64,000 nt of DNA from Chloroflexota bacterium (GTDB lineage: Bacteria > Chloroflexota > UBA11872 > VXOZ01), in assembly GCA_028874195.1 (NCBI GenBank), contig JAPPLM010000028.1, forward strand, positions 1 through 64,000, read 5' to 3'. Positions 33,965-43,288 of the stretch are shown here, one piece after another (position 1 is the stretch's first letter; the number at the start of each line of letters is the position of its first letter). Below the pieces are notes generated by a model, which saw nothing but the letters and a program-made list of their open reading frames with translations, was not told the origin of the DNA and made no database searches. A program made the position numbers and the translations under genes.

Positions 33965-34971
33965 GCGCAGTGGCTCACCTCCCCACTTGGATACCGCCCG
34001 CGCTGGGGCGCCGGCACTGGTCAACTGTAACTTTTGTACTACGTCGTCGAGAGCAACTTGTCGCGGTCGCATGGTACTCGTTTCAACTGCCGAGTACGTT
34101 GGTTCTGTTCACTGCGAATCTTAGAACCAGATAAGAATTGCAAGCTGGAATCTTGCCATGCGCACATGCGTTAAGTAATATGTGGCTAAGGTGCGTGCGG
34201 TGTGCAAGTCGCGCTTCGAGTGTCGCGGTACACTGCAATTCATGGGGGAAACTGCGAATCGGTTCAGGCAACGCTTTGCCTGTCGCTGCGCTGAAGGCCC
34301 GGGATGCCGAGAGTATCTCCTTTGCAAAGCCGAAGCGCGTGAATGTATCTTAATTATTTAAGATAGCGAGAGATTCGCAGCGAAAGCGGTTTTTCGCGTA
34401 CCGGTCGGACGCGGTATTGGATTCGACATAAGGTGCCCGGCGCTATGCCTTCTTTGCAGCTACACGCAGGGAGTCAGCGTGCATTGCCACACTCGCTGCG
34501 CAAGCGTCTGCGGGGCTTGAGCGGCCGGCTGCCCGGATATGCCGTAGTACTCGGGACTGTGCTGCGACGTCGAACCATGCCGACGGCGTATACCCAGGTC
34601 TTAGCGGAAGAGGCTGGTTTTGGGCGCATGCCGCTGCGGGTACCCGGGAGCAGGTTGCCGGGCTTCCGCCGACTGGGTTGGGTGGCAATTGCGGGTATCG
34701 TCTTGCACGTCCTGCTGCGCCAGAGAAGCACCGGCTCCCGAACGAACGCGCACAGGGGAGCGGGTCTCAGCGCTAGCGGGCTGCGCGATGATGCCGGGAC
34801 GCTGCTCGCGTTGGCCCGCTGGGTGTTCTTGGGGTTAGCCGGCAGGCGAACGCGACTGCGCTCTGAGGCGTAAATACAAAGCACCGGCGCAGTGATGCTC
34901 TGGCGCATCGTTGTGTATACTGCCCTAGGGACACACCAAGCCGGGGCTGTTGAATTGGGGGAATACCACAC
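33965..34971. other. 1-kb gene-poor region
   Basis: The largest gene-free stretch of the window. It includes a hairpin at 34346-34365. A 146-codon plus-strand frame (34433-34873) has Arg/Leu-rich, low-information translation and no ribosome site, so I do not call it. A GGTATTGGATTCGACAT sequence near 34410 looks like the start of a tmRNA, but no T-loop or matching 3' acceptor arm follows. The region could hold an unrecognised RNA. Confidence 0.5.
34346..34365. repeat. AT-rich perfect hairpin
   Basis: TATCTTAA-TTAT-TTAAGATA has 8-bp arms and stands out as AT-rich within GC-rich flanks in a gene-poor region. Confidence 0.6.
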
Positions 34972-35970
34972 GTGGCTATTACAGAGGAACGTCTCGGCCA
35001 GGAGATCTGGGCGGACCTGCAGAGCAACGTGCAGGAGCGCATCCACGGCGCGCTCTTGATGCTGAGCGAGCGCGAAAAGCAAATTGCGCTCATTGATTTG
35101 GAGCGAATGGTTGCCACGCCAAATCAGTATAGTGTAACGGAGCGTATTTCCGTAGGAAAGGCACTTTCATTTCTTGGCGACCCGCGCATTCGCACCCTCG
35201 AACCCATGCTGGCTCGTGTTCCGCGTGGCGCGTTTACCATGGGTACTGTCAGCGACGCGGTAGATCAGATACTGGAGGAGGTTGACACCGGCGCCGACGA
35301 CGCAGAAGCGCTGCATCAAACGGCACGAGGCGCCGTATTAATGGAAACGCCGGAGCGGACGATTGAACTCCCCGCATTCTTAATTGGCAGGTTTCTTGTC
35401 ACGAATATCGAATTCCACCCCTTTGTGCTCTCCGGCGGCGCTCCTCCCCGCGACTACTGGGATGGCACAACCATCGATCCCTGGATCCAGAACCAGCCGG
35501 TACAGGGTGTGACGTGGGAAGAAGCGGTCGGATATTGCGATTGGCTGGCAAATGAAACGGGCCGTCCCTTCCGGTTGCCTACTGAGGAGGAATGGGAGAA
35601 AGCGGCGCGCGGCACGGACGGAAGGAAGTTTCCCTGGGGAGATACTTTTGGTTACACGTGCGCCAATGTGTGGGAGGGCGGCGTAGCGGCCGCCACACCT
35701 GTGGGGGTCTACCCAGATGGGGTCAGCCCGTACTGGGTACTGGACATGGCTGGGAACGTCGCGGAGTGGACGGCTTCCTTTATAGGTACGTATCCCGGTT
35801 CCGCAGGTAGTGAGTTGATCTCGTCGCAGGTAGAAGAGTACGGCCGTTACCGGGTGGTGCGCGGCGGCTGCTGGCGGGACCCAAAATACAAGGCAAGGTG
35901 CGCGAGTAGGGGGAATCCCGTGGGGCACCACACGCAAGCGATTGGGTTCCGCGTTGCGCTAGACGCCTAA
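34972..35970 (+). CDS. FGE/SUMF1-fold (EgtB/PvdO-like) protein lacking the FGE cysteines
   Basis: 332 residues from a GTG start. The first 100 residues are helical. The rest is a formylglycine-generating-enzyme fold: PVQGVTWEEAVGYCDWLANE, RLPTEEEWEKAARG, DMAGNVAEWT and RVVRGGCW. In true sulfatase-activating FGE the end of the fold has two catalytic cysteines in a GGSFLCxxxYCxRYR block. Here the block reads GGCW, then RCASRG, so that pair is missing. It is therefore unlikely to activate the two sulfatases of this window despite the shared annotation. A structural, lectin-like or nonheme-iron function is more likely. Confidence 0.83.
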   Translation: MAITEERLGQEIWADLQSNVQERIHGALLMLSEREKQIALIDLERMVATPNQYSVTERISVGKALSFLGDPRIRTLEPMLARVPRGAFTMGTVSDAVDQILEEVDTGADDAEALHQTARGAVLMETPERTIELPAFLIGRFLVTNIEFHPFVLSGGAPPRDYWDGTTIDPWIQNQPVQGVTWEEAVGYCDWLANETGRPFRLPTEEEWEKAARGTDGRKFPWGDTFGYTCANVWEGGVAAATPVGVYPDGVSPYWVLDMAGNVAEWTASFIGTYPGSAGSELISSQVEEYGRYRVVRGGCWRDPKYKARCASRGNPVGHHTQAIGFRVALDA

Positions 35971-36024
35971 GTCTAGGATAAAGAAGGCCCTTTGCCGAAA
36001 TCGCCAATAGGTAATCGCGATTAC

Positions 36025-36054
36025 TTGACGCTGGAGAAAATCGTGTGCTAGGGT
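36025..36054 (+). promoter_or_regulatory. Candidate promoter of the seven-gene glycan operon
   Basis: TTGACG (36025-36030) and TAGGGT (36049-36054) are 18 bases apart. They lie 120 bases before the first gene of the operon. The -10 box is imperfect. Confidence 0.5.
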
Positions 36055-36120
36055 ACACTGTAATATGGTGCGTGGGGTGGCTGGGTTTTTTGACAGTGGT
36101 GGAACAGGAATGAAATTCGG

Positions 36121-36140
36121 GAGCCACGTGCTCGTGGCTC
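36121..36140 (+). promoter_or_regulatory. Leader hairpin before the seven-gene operon
   Basis: GAGCCACG-TGCT-CGTGGCTC is a perfect 8-bp stem between the candidate promoter and the first ribosome site, 35 bases before the ATG. It could be an operator, a leader stabiliser or a remnant terminator; there is no T tract. Confidence 0.5.
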
Positions 36141-36175
36141 GCGGCAAATCGCTCTTAGCGTGAAGGTGGAAATTG

Positions 36176-39100
36176 ATGAATATTCTCGAGAGAACATTTA
36201 CTAGCCTTCAGGCAGCAGGCGGAAAGTTCGGCGTGCTGCGCAACATGCGTGTGTGGTCTATCTGGATCAACATCGGTCTGGCTGTGATGCTGCTCACAAT
36301 TTCCATTCCCACCGCCACGTCTGCTGCCGTGTATGCGCAGCAAAACACCCAGAACAAAGATGCGGAAGAAGAGGATGCGGAAGAGGAGAAGAAGGGAACC
36401 TTTATTACGCACGCCACCGGCGTGGTTGAAGTAAAGCTCGAAGACAATTATGCCGAAACACTCCAGACGTATGCCAAGAATGGTTACAAGTGGGTTGAGA
36501 ACGTCGAGGTCCCAATCGACCACACGAATATCATTCGGTTCCGTGGTCACGAACCGGAATTTCTCAGTGAACTCGGCGGCAGGACCGGCGAAATCATCAA
36601 CTGGCAGGAAGAGACCGAGTGGATGGAGTGGAAGGTCAATGTACCCAAGACCGGTCTCTACAATATCGAACTTGAATACTATCCCTTGCCCGGTAAGCGC
36701 GCCTCCATTCAGCGGCGTATCCAAATAGACGGAGAGTTTCCGTTCCAGGAAGCGCGGCGCGTGGTCTTTGTCCGCTTCTGGCAAGACAAGGGTCTGCCGA
36801 CTACCGATAACCAAGGCAACGATAGACGCCCCGGCCAGCGCGAGAATCCACGGTGGGAGACAGTGCGCATCGTCGATGGCGATGGTATGTATCCCTGGCC
36901 TTTTGACTTCTACCTGACCGAAGGCGAGCACGTGATCCGCCTCATCACGGTGCGCGAACCGATCGCGATTCGCAGCTTGCGCCTGGTTTCGCCGTCACGG
37001 CCGCCTACGTATGCGGAAGTTTACGCAATGTATCAGGAGAAGGGCTATAAGAATGCGAGCGAGACCCTCATCCGTCACCAGGCTGAGCTTCCCGTGGAGC
37101 GAACGGAAGCCACTATCCGCATGGAGTACACTTCCGGCCCGTTGGTTGATCCGTATTCTGCCGGCTACGTGCGGTTGAATGCGTACGGCTCTTATCGCTG
37201 GCGCCGCGCCTTGCAAGCAGCCACTTGGGAATTCGAAGTGCCGGAGGACGGTCTCTATAAGATTGCTTGGCGGCGCTGGCAAGCGTACGCAAGCTTCTTG
37301 CCTTCCGCGCGGCGGATTCTCATTGACGGTAAAGTCCCGTTCCAGGAGCTCAATAACTTCCTATTTACGCCTGACAAAGATAGAGATTGGCGTATTGTGT
37401 CCTTTGGTGATAAATCCGGTGAGGGTGAGCCTTACCTCTTCTATCTGACGAAGGGCAAACATACCCTCACGATGGAGGTCACCGTAGGCCCCTCCGCGGA
37501 GACTATTCGCGCCATCAACAAGGTGGTGACCGACCTGTCGATCATGGTGCGCGAGATTACGATGATTACGGGCGTCAATCCTGACCCGTACATGGAGTTC
37601 GATCTCACGTCGCGAATTCCGACATTGGTGCCGCGCTTGGTCGCCAACTATGAGTTGCTCGAAGAGCAAGTAGACCATATGACCATGGTCAACAACGGCG
37701 TGAAGCCGAACGTGGCCAACGTGCTGCAAGAAGTGGCGTTTCAGTTGCAAGACATGGCCCGTGACCCGGAGAGCATGTCCCGCCGCTTGAGCGACCTGAG
37801 CGCTAGTCAAGGCCGCCTCTCACAGTGGCTGCTCTACCTGCGCGAGCACCCGCTCTGGCTCGACTACTTGCTGATCAGCAATCCCGAGATGGAGCTTGGG
37901 GTCGGCAAGGCGAGCATCTTCTTGAAGGCGTGGGCCGGGTTCATGAACTTCCTGAGTTCGTTCGTCCGCAATTACTACGGCGTCGGCTCGATTTACGGCG
38001 ACGATGACAATACCATCACCGTTTGGGTGGCCCGCGGCCGTGAGTGGGGCATGATCATGAAGGACATGACAGAGGATGATTTCACCCCCGCCAGCGGTAT
38101 AGCCGTGAACCTGCAGGTGTTCCCACCGGCGCAGCTTAGCGCGGGTTCGGTGAACGTGTTGCTCCTGTCAGTGGCGAGTGGCGTGACCCCGGATGTCGCA
38201 ACCGGTGTGTTGCCCGACGTGCCGGTGGAGTTTGCTATTCGTAACGGCGTAGCCAATATGAATAAGTTCGTGGATTATCAGGAGGTGACGACGCGATTCC
38301 GACCCGGGGCGCTGCTGCCCTTCCGTTGGGAGGGCGGAGACTACGCAATACCGGAAACGCAGGACTTCTTGATGATGTTCTACCGCACAGACATCTTCAC
38401 TGAATTGGGCCTGACTCCGCCTGATACCTGGCAAGACTTGTACAACATGATCTGGCTGCTTCAGCAGCGCGGAATGGACTTCTTCTTCCCGCCGGTAGGC
38501 GTGTCCGCGGGTGGCGGCATTTACGGCTTGGCTGAGTCTCTTGTGCCGGGGTTCCTGCCTTTCCTCTACCAGAACGGCGGAGACTTCTATACGGATAGAG
38601 GACTGAGCGCCCTTGACTCGCCGGAAGCCTTGGCCGGATTCCGTGAGTGGACGGAGCTCTATACCAATTACAAGATCACGCAGCAAGCCGACTTCTACAA
38701 CCGTATGCGCACGGGAGAGATGCCGATTGGTGTATCGGGCTTCTTTACGTATATTCTCTTATCCGTTGCGGCCCCGGAGCTTGAGGGCCGCTGGGAAATG
38801 CTGCCGCTGCCCGGTAAACGCCGTCCGGACGGACAGGTAGACCGTACCTCAGGCGGCTATGGTCAAGCCGTTGTGATCATGGATAATTCAGATAAACAAG
38901 AAATGGCTTGGGAGTGGTCGAAATGGTGGACGTCTACGCGGGCCCAGGCGCGCTTCGGTGAAGAGCTCGAGGCCTTGATCGGCACGGAGGCGCGCTGGAA
39001 TACGGCCAACGTCAAAGCCCTAAACCAGCTCCCCTTCCCGCAAAAGGATATCGAAGCTATCCAGGAGCAGTGGCGCTGGTTCAAGGAGCAGCCGGTTACG

Positions 39101-39283
39101 TTGGGTGGCTACTTCACGCCGCGTCACATCATCAATGCCTGGAATCGCGTAGTGCTGCAAGGGTGGAACGCGCGTGAAGCCCTGGAAGAAGCAGTGAAGC
39201 AAATTGACCGCGAACTCATCCGCAAGCGTGAGGAGTTCGGATTGCCGGTTGATCTCACGAAGACGAAAGGAGGTCTGGAATAA
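36176..39283 (+). CDS. Giant solute-binding protein fused to two carbohydrate-binding-like modules
   Basis: 1035 residues, more than twice the usual length of a family 1 solute-binding protein. Order seen: signal/membrane segment about 24-50, an acidic linker (DAEEEDAEEEKK), module A about 75-275, module B about 290-425, a helical segment about 430-600, then the binding domain from TITVWVARGREW to the end. The two modules share the pattern V.VP..GLY.I......RR...IDG..PFQE, typical of beta-sandwich sugar-binding modules. The protein is probably held outside the membrane and both captures and presents a glycan. GAAGGTGG precedes ATG 36176. The stop overlaps the next start by one base. Confidence 0.87.
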   Translation: MNILERTFTSLQAAGGKFGVLRNMRVWSIWINIGLAVMLLTISIPTATSAAVYAQQNTQNKDAEEEDAEEEKKGTFITHATGVVEVKLEDNYAETLQTYAKNGYKWVENVEVPIDHTNIIRFRGHEPEFLSELGGRTGEIINWQEETEWMEWKVNVPKTGLYNIELEYYPLPGKRASIQRRIQIDGEFPFQEARRVVFVRFWQDKGLPTTDNQGNDRRPGQRENPRWETVRIVDGDGMYPWPFDFYLTEGEHVIRLITVREPIAIRSLRLVSPSRPPTYAEVYAMYQEKGYKNASETLIRHQAELPVERTEATIRMEYTSGPLVDPYSAGYVRLNAYGSYRWRRALQAATWEFEVPEDGLYKIAWRRWQAYASFLPSARRILIDGKVPFQELNNFLFTPDKDRDWRIVSFGDKSGEGEPYLFYLTKGKHTLTMEVTVGPSAETIRAINKVVTDLSIMVREITMITGVNPDPYMEFDLTSRIPTLVPRLVANYELLEEQVDHMTMVNNGVKPNVANVLQEVAFQLQDMARDPESMSRRLSDLSASQGRLSQWLLYLREHPLWLDYLLISNPEMELGVGKASIFLKAWAGFMNFLSSFVRNYYGVGSIYGDDDNTITVWVARGREWGMIMKDMTEDDFTPASGIAVNLQVFPPAQLSAGSVNVLLLSVASGVTPDVATGVLPDVPVEFAIRNGVANMNKFVDYQEVTTRFRPGALLPFRWEGGDYAIPETQDFLMMFYRTDIFTELGLTPPDTWQDLYNMIWLLQQRGMDFFFPPVGVSAGGGIYGLAESLVPGFLPFLYQNGGDFYTDRGLSALDSPEALAGFREWTELYTNYKITQQADFYNRMRTGEMPIGVSGFFTYILLSVAAPELEGRWEMLPLPGKRRPDGQVDRTSGGYGQAVVIMDNSDKQEMAWEWSKWWTSTRAQARFGEELEALIGTEARWNTANVKALNQLPFPQKDIEAIQEQWRWFKEQPVTLGGYFTPRHIINAWNRVVLQGWNAREALEEAVKQIDRELIRKREEFGLPVDLTKTKGGLE

Positions 39284-40248
39284 TGGCCGAAGCCAAGAGT
39301 AGCGGCCCGGGCGCGGAGGTCACGACCCAACCGCGAGCGGTGGCAGAGCCGAAGACCGGCCTGCAACGGCTCCTCGCGCAGTATGGTGTGTCGTATGCTT
39401 TCCTGCTGCCCTACATGATCTTCTTCTTCGCCTTCTTGATCATCCCCGTAGGGGTGGCCATCTGGCTGAGCTTTACCTACTTCAATATGCTGGAGCCGCC
39501 CCGCGTGATTGGCTGGTCCAATTATCGCTTGTTGTTCCTCGAGGATGACATCTTCGTCTTGTCCATCCGGAACACGCTCTTCTTTGCTTTCATCACAGGA
39601 CCGGTCAGCCTCACCGCATCCTTCCTCCTTGCCTGGTTCATTAACCAAATCCGGGTGCGTACCATTTACGCTTTGGCGTTCTACGCACCTTCGCTGACCA
39701 GCGCCATTGCTATGGCGGTTGTCTGGCGCATTGTCTTTTCCGGCGACCGCTACGGCTACATGAACTACTTCTTGATGCGCATGGGCTTCATCCAGGAACC
39801 GTTCCTGTGGCTCATCGACCAGCGGACTATGTTGCCGGTGGTCATGTTCGTCATGTTATGGATGAGTATGGGCAACAACTTCCTCGTGTTCCTTGCCGGC
39901 CTGCAGACCGTCAATACGGAACTCTATGAGGCCGGGAAGGTAGACGGAATCGCGCATCCCCTCCAGGAGATGTGGTACATTACCCTGCCATCCATGAAGC
40001 CACAGATGCTCTTTGGCGTTATCAACGCGGTGGTGCTGATGTTTTCTGCGGGCTTTGAGATTTCGCTCTCGCTGGCGGGTCTTCCCAGTCCGCTGTACGC
40101 GGCGCATATGATCCTGTCGCACCTGTATGACTACGCATTTATCCGGTTTGAAATGGGTTATGCGGCTGCAATTGCCGTTATACTCTTCATCATTACCTTT
40201 GGTATAGGGCAAGGCGCCTTGCGTCTGCTCTCCACCAAGGATGAATAG
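39283..40248 (+). CDS. Sugar ABC permease, MalF type (pair 1)
   Basis: 321-residue inner-membrane permease with six predicted spans. After a 30-residue cytoplasmic tail the first span is YAFLLPYMIFFFAFLIIPVG. The loop that docks with the ATPase is EAGKVDGIAHPLQEMWYITL, a clear EAA motif of the CUT1 sugar family. AAAGGAGG lies upstream and the ATG overlaps the stop of the solute-binding protein gene (TAATG), so the two are translationally coupled. It should pair with the next permease. No ATPase gene exists in the operon. Confidence 0.92.
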   Translation: MAEAKSSGPGAEVTTQPRAVAEPKTGLQRLLAQYGVSYAFLLPYMIFFFAFLIIPVGVAIWLSFTYFNMLEPPRVIGWSNYRLLFLEDDIFVLSIRNTLFFAFITGPVSLTASFLLAWFINQIRVRTIYALAFYAPSLTSAIAMAVVWRIVFSGDRYGYMNYFLMRMGFIQEPFLWLIDQRTMLPVVMFVMLWMSMGNNFLVFLAGLQTVNTELYEAGKVDGIAHPLQEMWYITLPSMKPQMLFGVINAVVLMFSAGFEISLSLAGLPSPLYAAHMILSHLYDYAFIRFEMGYAAAIAVILFIITFGIGQGALRLLSTKDE

Positions 40249-40269
40249 CCAAGGAAGGGGAAACGGTAG

Positions 40270-41130
40270 ATGATTATTCGAGTTGGCAAATTCAAGATTA
40301 CAAGCGGTGAGTTTACGACCATCGCGGCCTTGACCATTCTTGCCGCGTTCATGTCATTGCCGCTGATCTTCGTCGTGTCGCATGCTCTCAAACCAATTGA
40401 CGAGCTCTTCCTCTTTCCGCCGCGCTTCATCGTGCGGAATCCTACGTTGCGCAATTTCCAGGACCTCTTGATTGCGACGTATTCTCTCAACGTGCCGTTC
40501 ATTCGGTACATTTTCAATAGTGTCTTCGTGGCCTTTTGCACGGTGCTTGGCGGCGTGTTGCTGGCGAGCTTGGCTGCCTACCCCTTGGCAAAGCATAATT
40601 TTCCCGGGCGCCATGCCATGTTCATCGTTGTCATCGCGGCGCTCATGTTTACCCCGCAAGTGACGGCGATCCCGCGGTATCTGGTGGTCTACCAGCTCGG
40701 TATCATCGATACCTACTTCGCGCTGGTGCTCCCCAATTTGGCCATCCCGTATGCGCTCTTCTTGATGAAGCAGTTCATGGAGCAAATACCGGCGGCACTC
40801 ATTGAATCGGCTAAGATAGACGGGGCGACAGAGTGGACGGTGTTCTGGCGTGTCGTCATGCCTTTGGTGACGCCGGCATGGGCCACGCTGGTAATCATCA
40901 TCTTCGTTGGTACGTGGAACGACATCTGGGCGCCTTTGGTATTTACCCGGACGGAATCGATGCGGACTTTGCCAATCGCACTCCAGACGTTGATCAGCCA
41001 AGGTTCCGTGGCCCGGCAAGGAGCGTATGCGGCCGCGACGTTTATCATGATTACTCCCCCAGTGGTACTGTTTACGTTGGTACAGCGGCGCGTGATTGCA
41101 ACGATGGCGCACTCAGGCATTAAGGCCTGA
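40270..41130 (+). CDS. Sugar ABC permease, MalG type (pair 1)
   Basis: 286-residue permease with six predicted spans, partner of the preceding MalF-type protein. The EAA loop is ESAKIDGATEWTVFWRVVMP, followed by the usual proline and the span ATLVIIIFVGTWNDIW. AAGGAAGGGG lies before the ATG. A 49-base gap separates it from the NHL/Yip1 gene. It belongs to the CUT1 oligosaccharide family and needs an external, probably shared, ATPase of the MsmK type. Confidence 0.92.
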   Translation: MIIRVGKFKITSGEFTTIAALTILAAFMSLPLIFVVSHALKPIDELFLFPPRFIVRNPTLRNFQDLLIATYSLNVPFIRYIFNSVFVAFCTVLGGVLLASLAAYPLAKHNFPGRHAMFIVVIAALMFTPQVTAIPRYLVVYQLGIIDTYFALVLPNLAIPYALFLMKQFMEQIPAALIESAKIDGATEWTVFWRVVMPLVTPAWATLVIIIFVGTWNDIWAPLVFTRTESMRTLPIALQTLISQGSVARQGAYAAATFIMITPPVVLFTLVQRRVIATMAHSGIKA

Positions 41131-41179
41131 CGGCATAGCGGTGCGGGATTGAACGAGCAGTGGTTAAGGGATTGAAAAA

Positions 41180-43288
41180 ATGCTAGGAAACAAGGGATCA
41201 AGACTTAAGGCAGTGCTGGCGTTGCTGGCGGCGCTTTGGCTCATCTTGACGTCCGCCGGTACGGCGTTTGCTTTGGAGCTTGATCCAAAGCTGTCTTATA
41301 CGATCGATCCCCGCAAGCAGCGCGTGCCTTCACCGCTCCCGTATATATTTGAGAAAGAGATCAACGGCATACACTTGCCGACCGGCGCCTTCAAGGAGCC
41401 TTCAGACTTGTTCCTCGACCACGAGGAGAACCTGTGGTTGGCTGACACCGGGAACGATCGGATACTCAAGTTCTCTCAGGAAGGCGAGTATCTTATGGAA
41501 GTCAGCAACTTGAGCAAGCCCGAGGGCATCTATGTCGATCCGGATGGAAACATATTTGTTGCGGATACTGGCAATAACCGCATTCTCCGACTGGATCCCG
41601 AGGGAAATTTCGTTGACGAGTTCTTCAAGCCCGAAACAACCCTTATCCCTATCGACCATACGTTTGCGCCTAGCAAGCTGGTGGTGGATCGCAGCGGACG
41701 CATCTACACGTTGGAGGCTGGGAGCAACCTCGGCATTATCGTGCTGGACGGCGAGGGTAACTTCCGCGGTTTCTTTGGGGCTACGCGTCTGGACTTTAGC
41801 CTGCGCCGGCTGATTGTGAGCATGTTTGCGACGCAGGAACAGCGGCGCAAGATATTCCTGCCCCAGCCTACGCCGCACTCAAATCTGTACCTATCCGATG
41901 ATGGCTTCCTTTACACCGTAGTGGCGACTGCGGTCAAAGACCAGCTTCAGAAGCTGAGTCCGGTCGGGGTGAACGTCTATCCCCACTCAACTTCCGTCGC
42001 GATTTACATGCGATTCTTCAAGGAAGACTCGCTGAAGTTCTATGGGGAGCGTGAAGGAGCCGGTCGGCGGACCCAATTCCCACGCTTCTCCGATGTCAAT
42101 GTCAATGACGCGGGCATTATTACGGTCGTGGATGCCAACTCGGCAAAAGTCTATCAGTACGACCAGGATGGTGAGCCGCTTTTGGCATTTGGCGGCAGAG
42201 GAGTGCAGCAGGGCCAACTGGGGTACCCGACGAGTGTGGTGACGGACGAAGCAGGATCCTTGTATATCCTGGATGCGATCCGCAACAACATTCAGGTGTA
42301 CCGGCCCACGCTCTTTGCCAGACTGGTGCATTCGGCGAGCAAGTTCTACTGGGACGGCAGGTATGATGAGGCTGCTAACCTTTGGCAGCAAGTTCTCAAG
42401 CTCGATGCGAACATGTACCTGGCGCACAGTGCGCTCGGCAAGGCGCTCTACAGACAGGAGCGCTATCAGGACGCGATGGTCGAGTACTTCAGGGGCTACG
42501 ATAAGACCGAGTACGCGAAGGCCTACTCTGAGGCGCGGTATCTGTGGATGCGCGCAAACTTCGGACTTTTCATGCTCTACGTGCTCTTGGGAATCGGCGC
42601 AATCATAGTGATTCCCCGAGGCACGCGCCGCATTTTCGAATTGGGCTTCCAGCGGGGCATCCTCAAGCAGCAGAGTACGTGGTACAAGGTATATCGCCAG
42701 GCGGTTGGCGTCTTGCGTGATCCAATGGAAACCTTCTGGGCATTGCGGGAAGATTCCACGTGGTGGACGGTGTGGACGATGCTTGGTCTCGCTATCATTG
42801 TGCGCATGCTTACGCTCAATACGGTGAGCTTCCACTACTCGTCTATAGATCCCGAAGATATCAACTTTGTGCTTGAAGTCTCGCGGATTCTTGTGCCGTT
42901 CCTGGTCTGGGTGATAGCGAATTACGGCGTGAGCGCAATTTTCTACGGTGAGGGTTCACCGAAAGTGGTGGCAGCAACGACCGCTTACTGCTTGCAGCCG
43001 TATATCATTATCGCCTTGCCGTTGGCCTTGGTTTCGAACGTGCTTACGGGGGATGAGAGTGCGTTGTATGGCTTTGCAAACACTGCCATGTACTGGTGGA
43101 TGGGCGTGCTTCTCTACCTGCAGGTGAAGGTTGTGCACGACTTCGAGTTCAAGCGCGCCGCGGGTGTGAGCTTCCTCAACATATTGGGAATGGTTGCGAT
43201 ATTCGGCATTTCCGCCCTTAGCTATTTCATGTCGTCGCGGGTGATCCGCTTCCTCTGGGAGGTTGTTTATGAAGTTGTCACTCGCTAG
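41180..43288 (+). CDS. Secreted NHL beta-propeller - TPR - Yip1 membrane protein
   Basis: 702 residues with an unusual architecture. A signal segment (about 8-31) is followed by at least five NHL-type blades, for example PEGIYVDPDGNIFVADTGNN, spanning about residues 60-375. A TPR-like helical pair (LVHSASKFYWDGRYDEAANL) spans about 385-445. Then comes a membrane span near 464-485 and a Yip1-like multi-span domain from about 500 to the end. The propeller should face outward and the Yip1 part stay in the membrane. It lies inside the transporter operon. It probably organises the complex or binds glycan, but no function is established. The DUF5696 gene overlaps its last 20 bases. Confidence 0.87.
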   Translation: MLGNKGSRLKAVLALLAALWLILTSAGTAFALELDPKLSYTIDPRKQRVPSPLPYIFEKEINGIHLPTGAFKEPSDLFLDHEENLWLADTGNDRILKFSQEGEYLMEVSNLSKPEGIYVDPDGNIFVADTGNNRILRLDPEGNFVDEFFKPETTLIPIDHTFAPSKLVVDRSGRIYTLEAGSNLGIIVLDGEGNFRGFFGATRLDFSLRRLIVSMFATQEQRRKIFLPQPTPHSNLYLSDDGFLYTVVATAVKDQLQKLSPVGVNVYPHSTSVAIYMRFFKEDSLKFYGEREGAGRRTQFPRFSDVNVNDAGIITVVDANSAKVYQYDQDGEPLLAFGGRGVQQGQLGYPTSVVTDEAGSLYILDAIRNNIQVYRPTLFARLVHSASKFYWDGRYDEAANLWQQVLKLDANMYLAHSALGKALYRQERYQDAMVEYFRGYDKTEYAKAYSEARYLWMRANFGLFMLYVLLGIGAIIVIPRGTRRIFELGFQRGILKQQSTWYKVYRQAVGVLRDPMETFWALREDSTWWTVWTMLGLAIIVRMLTLNTVSFHYSSIDPEDINFVLEVSRILVPFLVWVIANYGVSAIFYGEGSPKVVAATTAYCLQPYIIIALPLALVSNVLTGDESALYGFANTAMYWWMGVLLYLQVKVVHDFEFKRAAGVSFLNILGMVAIFGISALSYFMSSRVIRFLWEVVYEVVTR

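Noticed and set aside
34410-34440. tmRNA-like 5' end (GGTATTGGATTCGACAT)
   Set aside because: No T-loop, no matching acceptor 3' strand and no resume-ORF ending in an Ala-Ala tag were found in the following 400 bases.
34433-34873. 146-codon plus-strand frame in the gene-poor region
   Set aside because: It has no ribosome site, an Arg/Leu-rich low-information translation, and overlaps equally long frames on the other strand.
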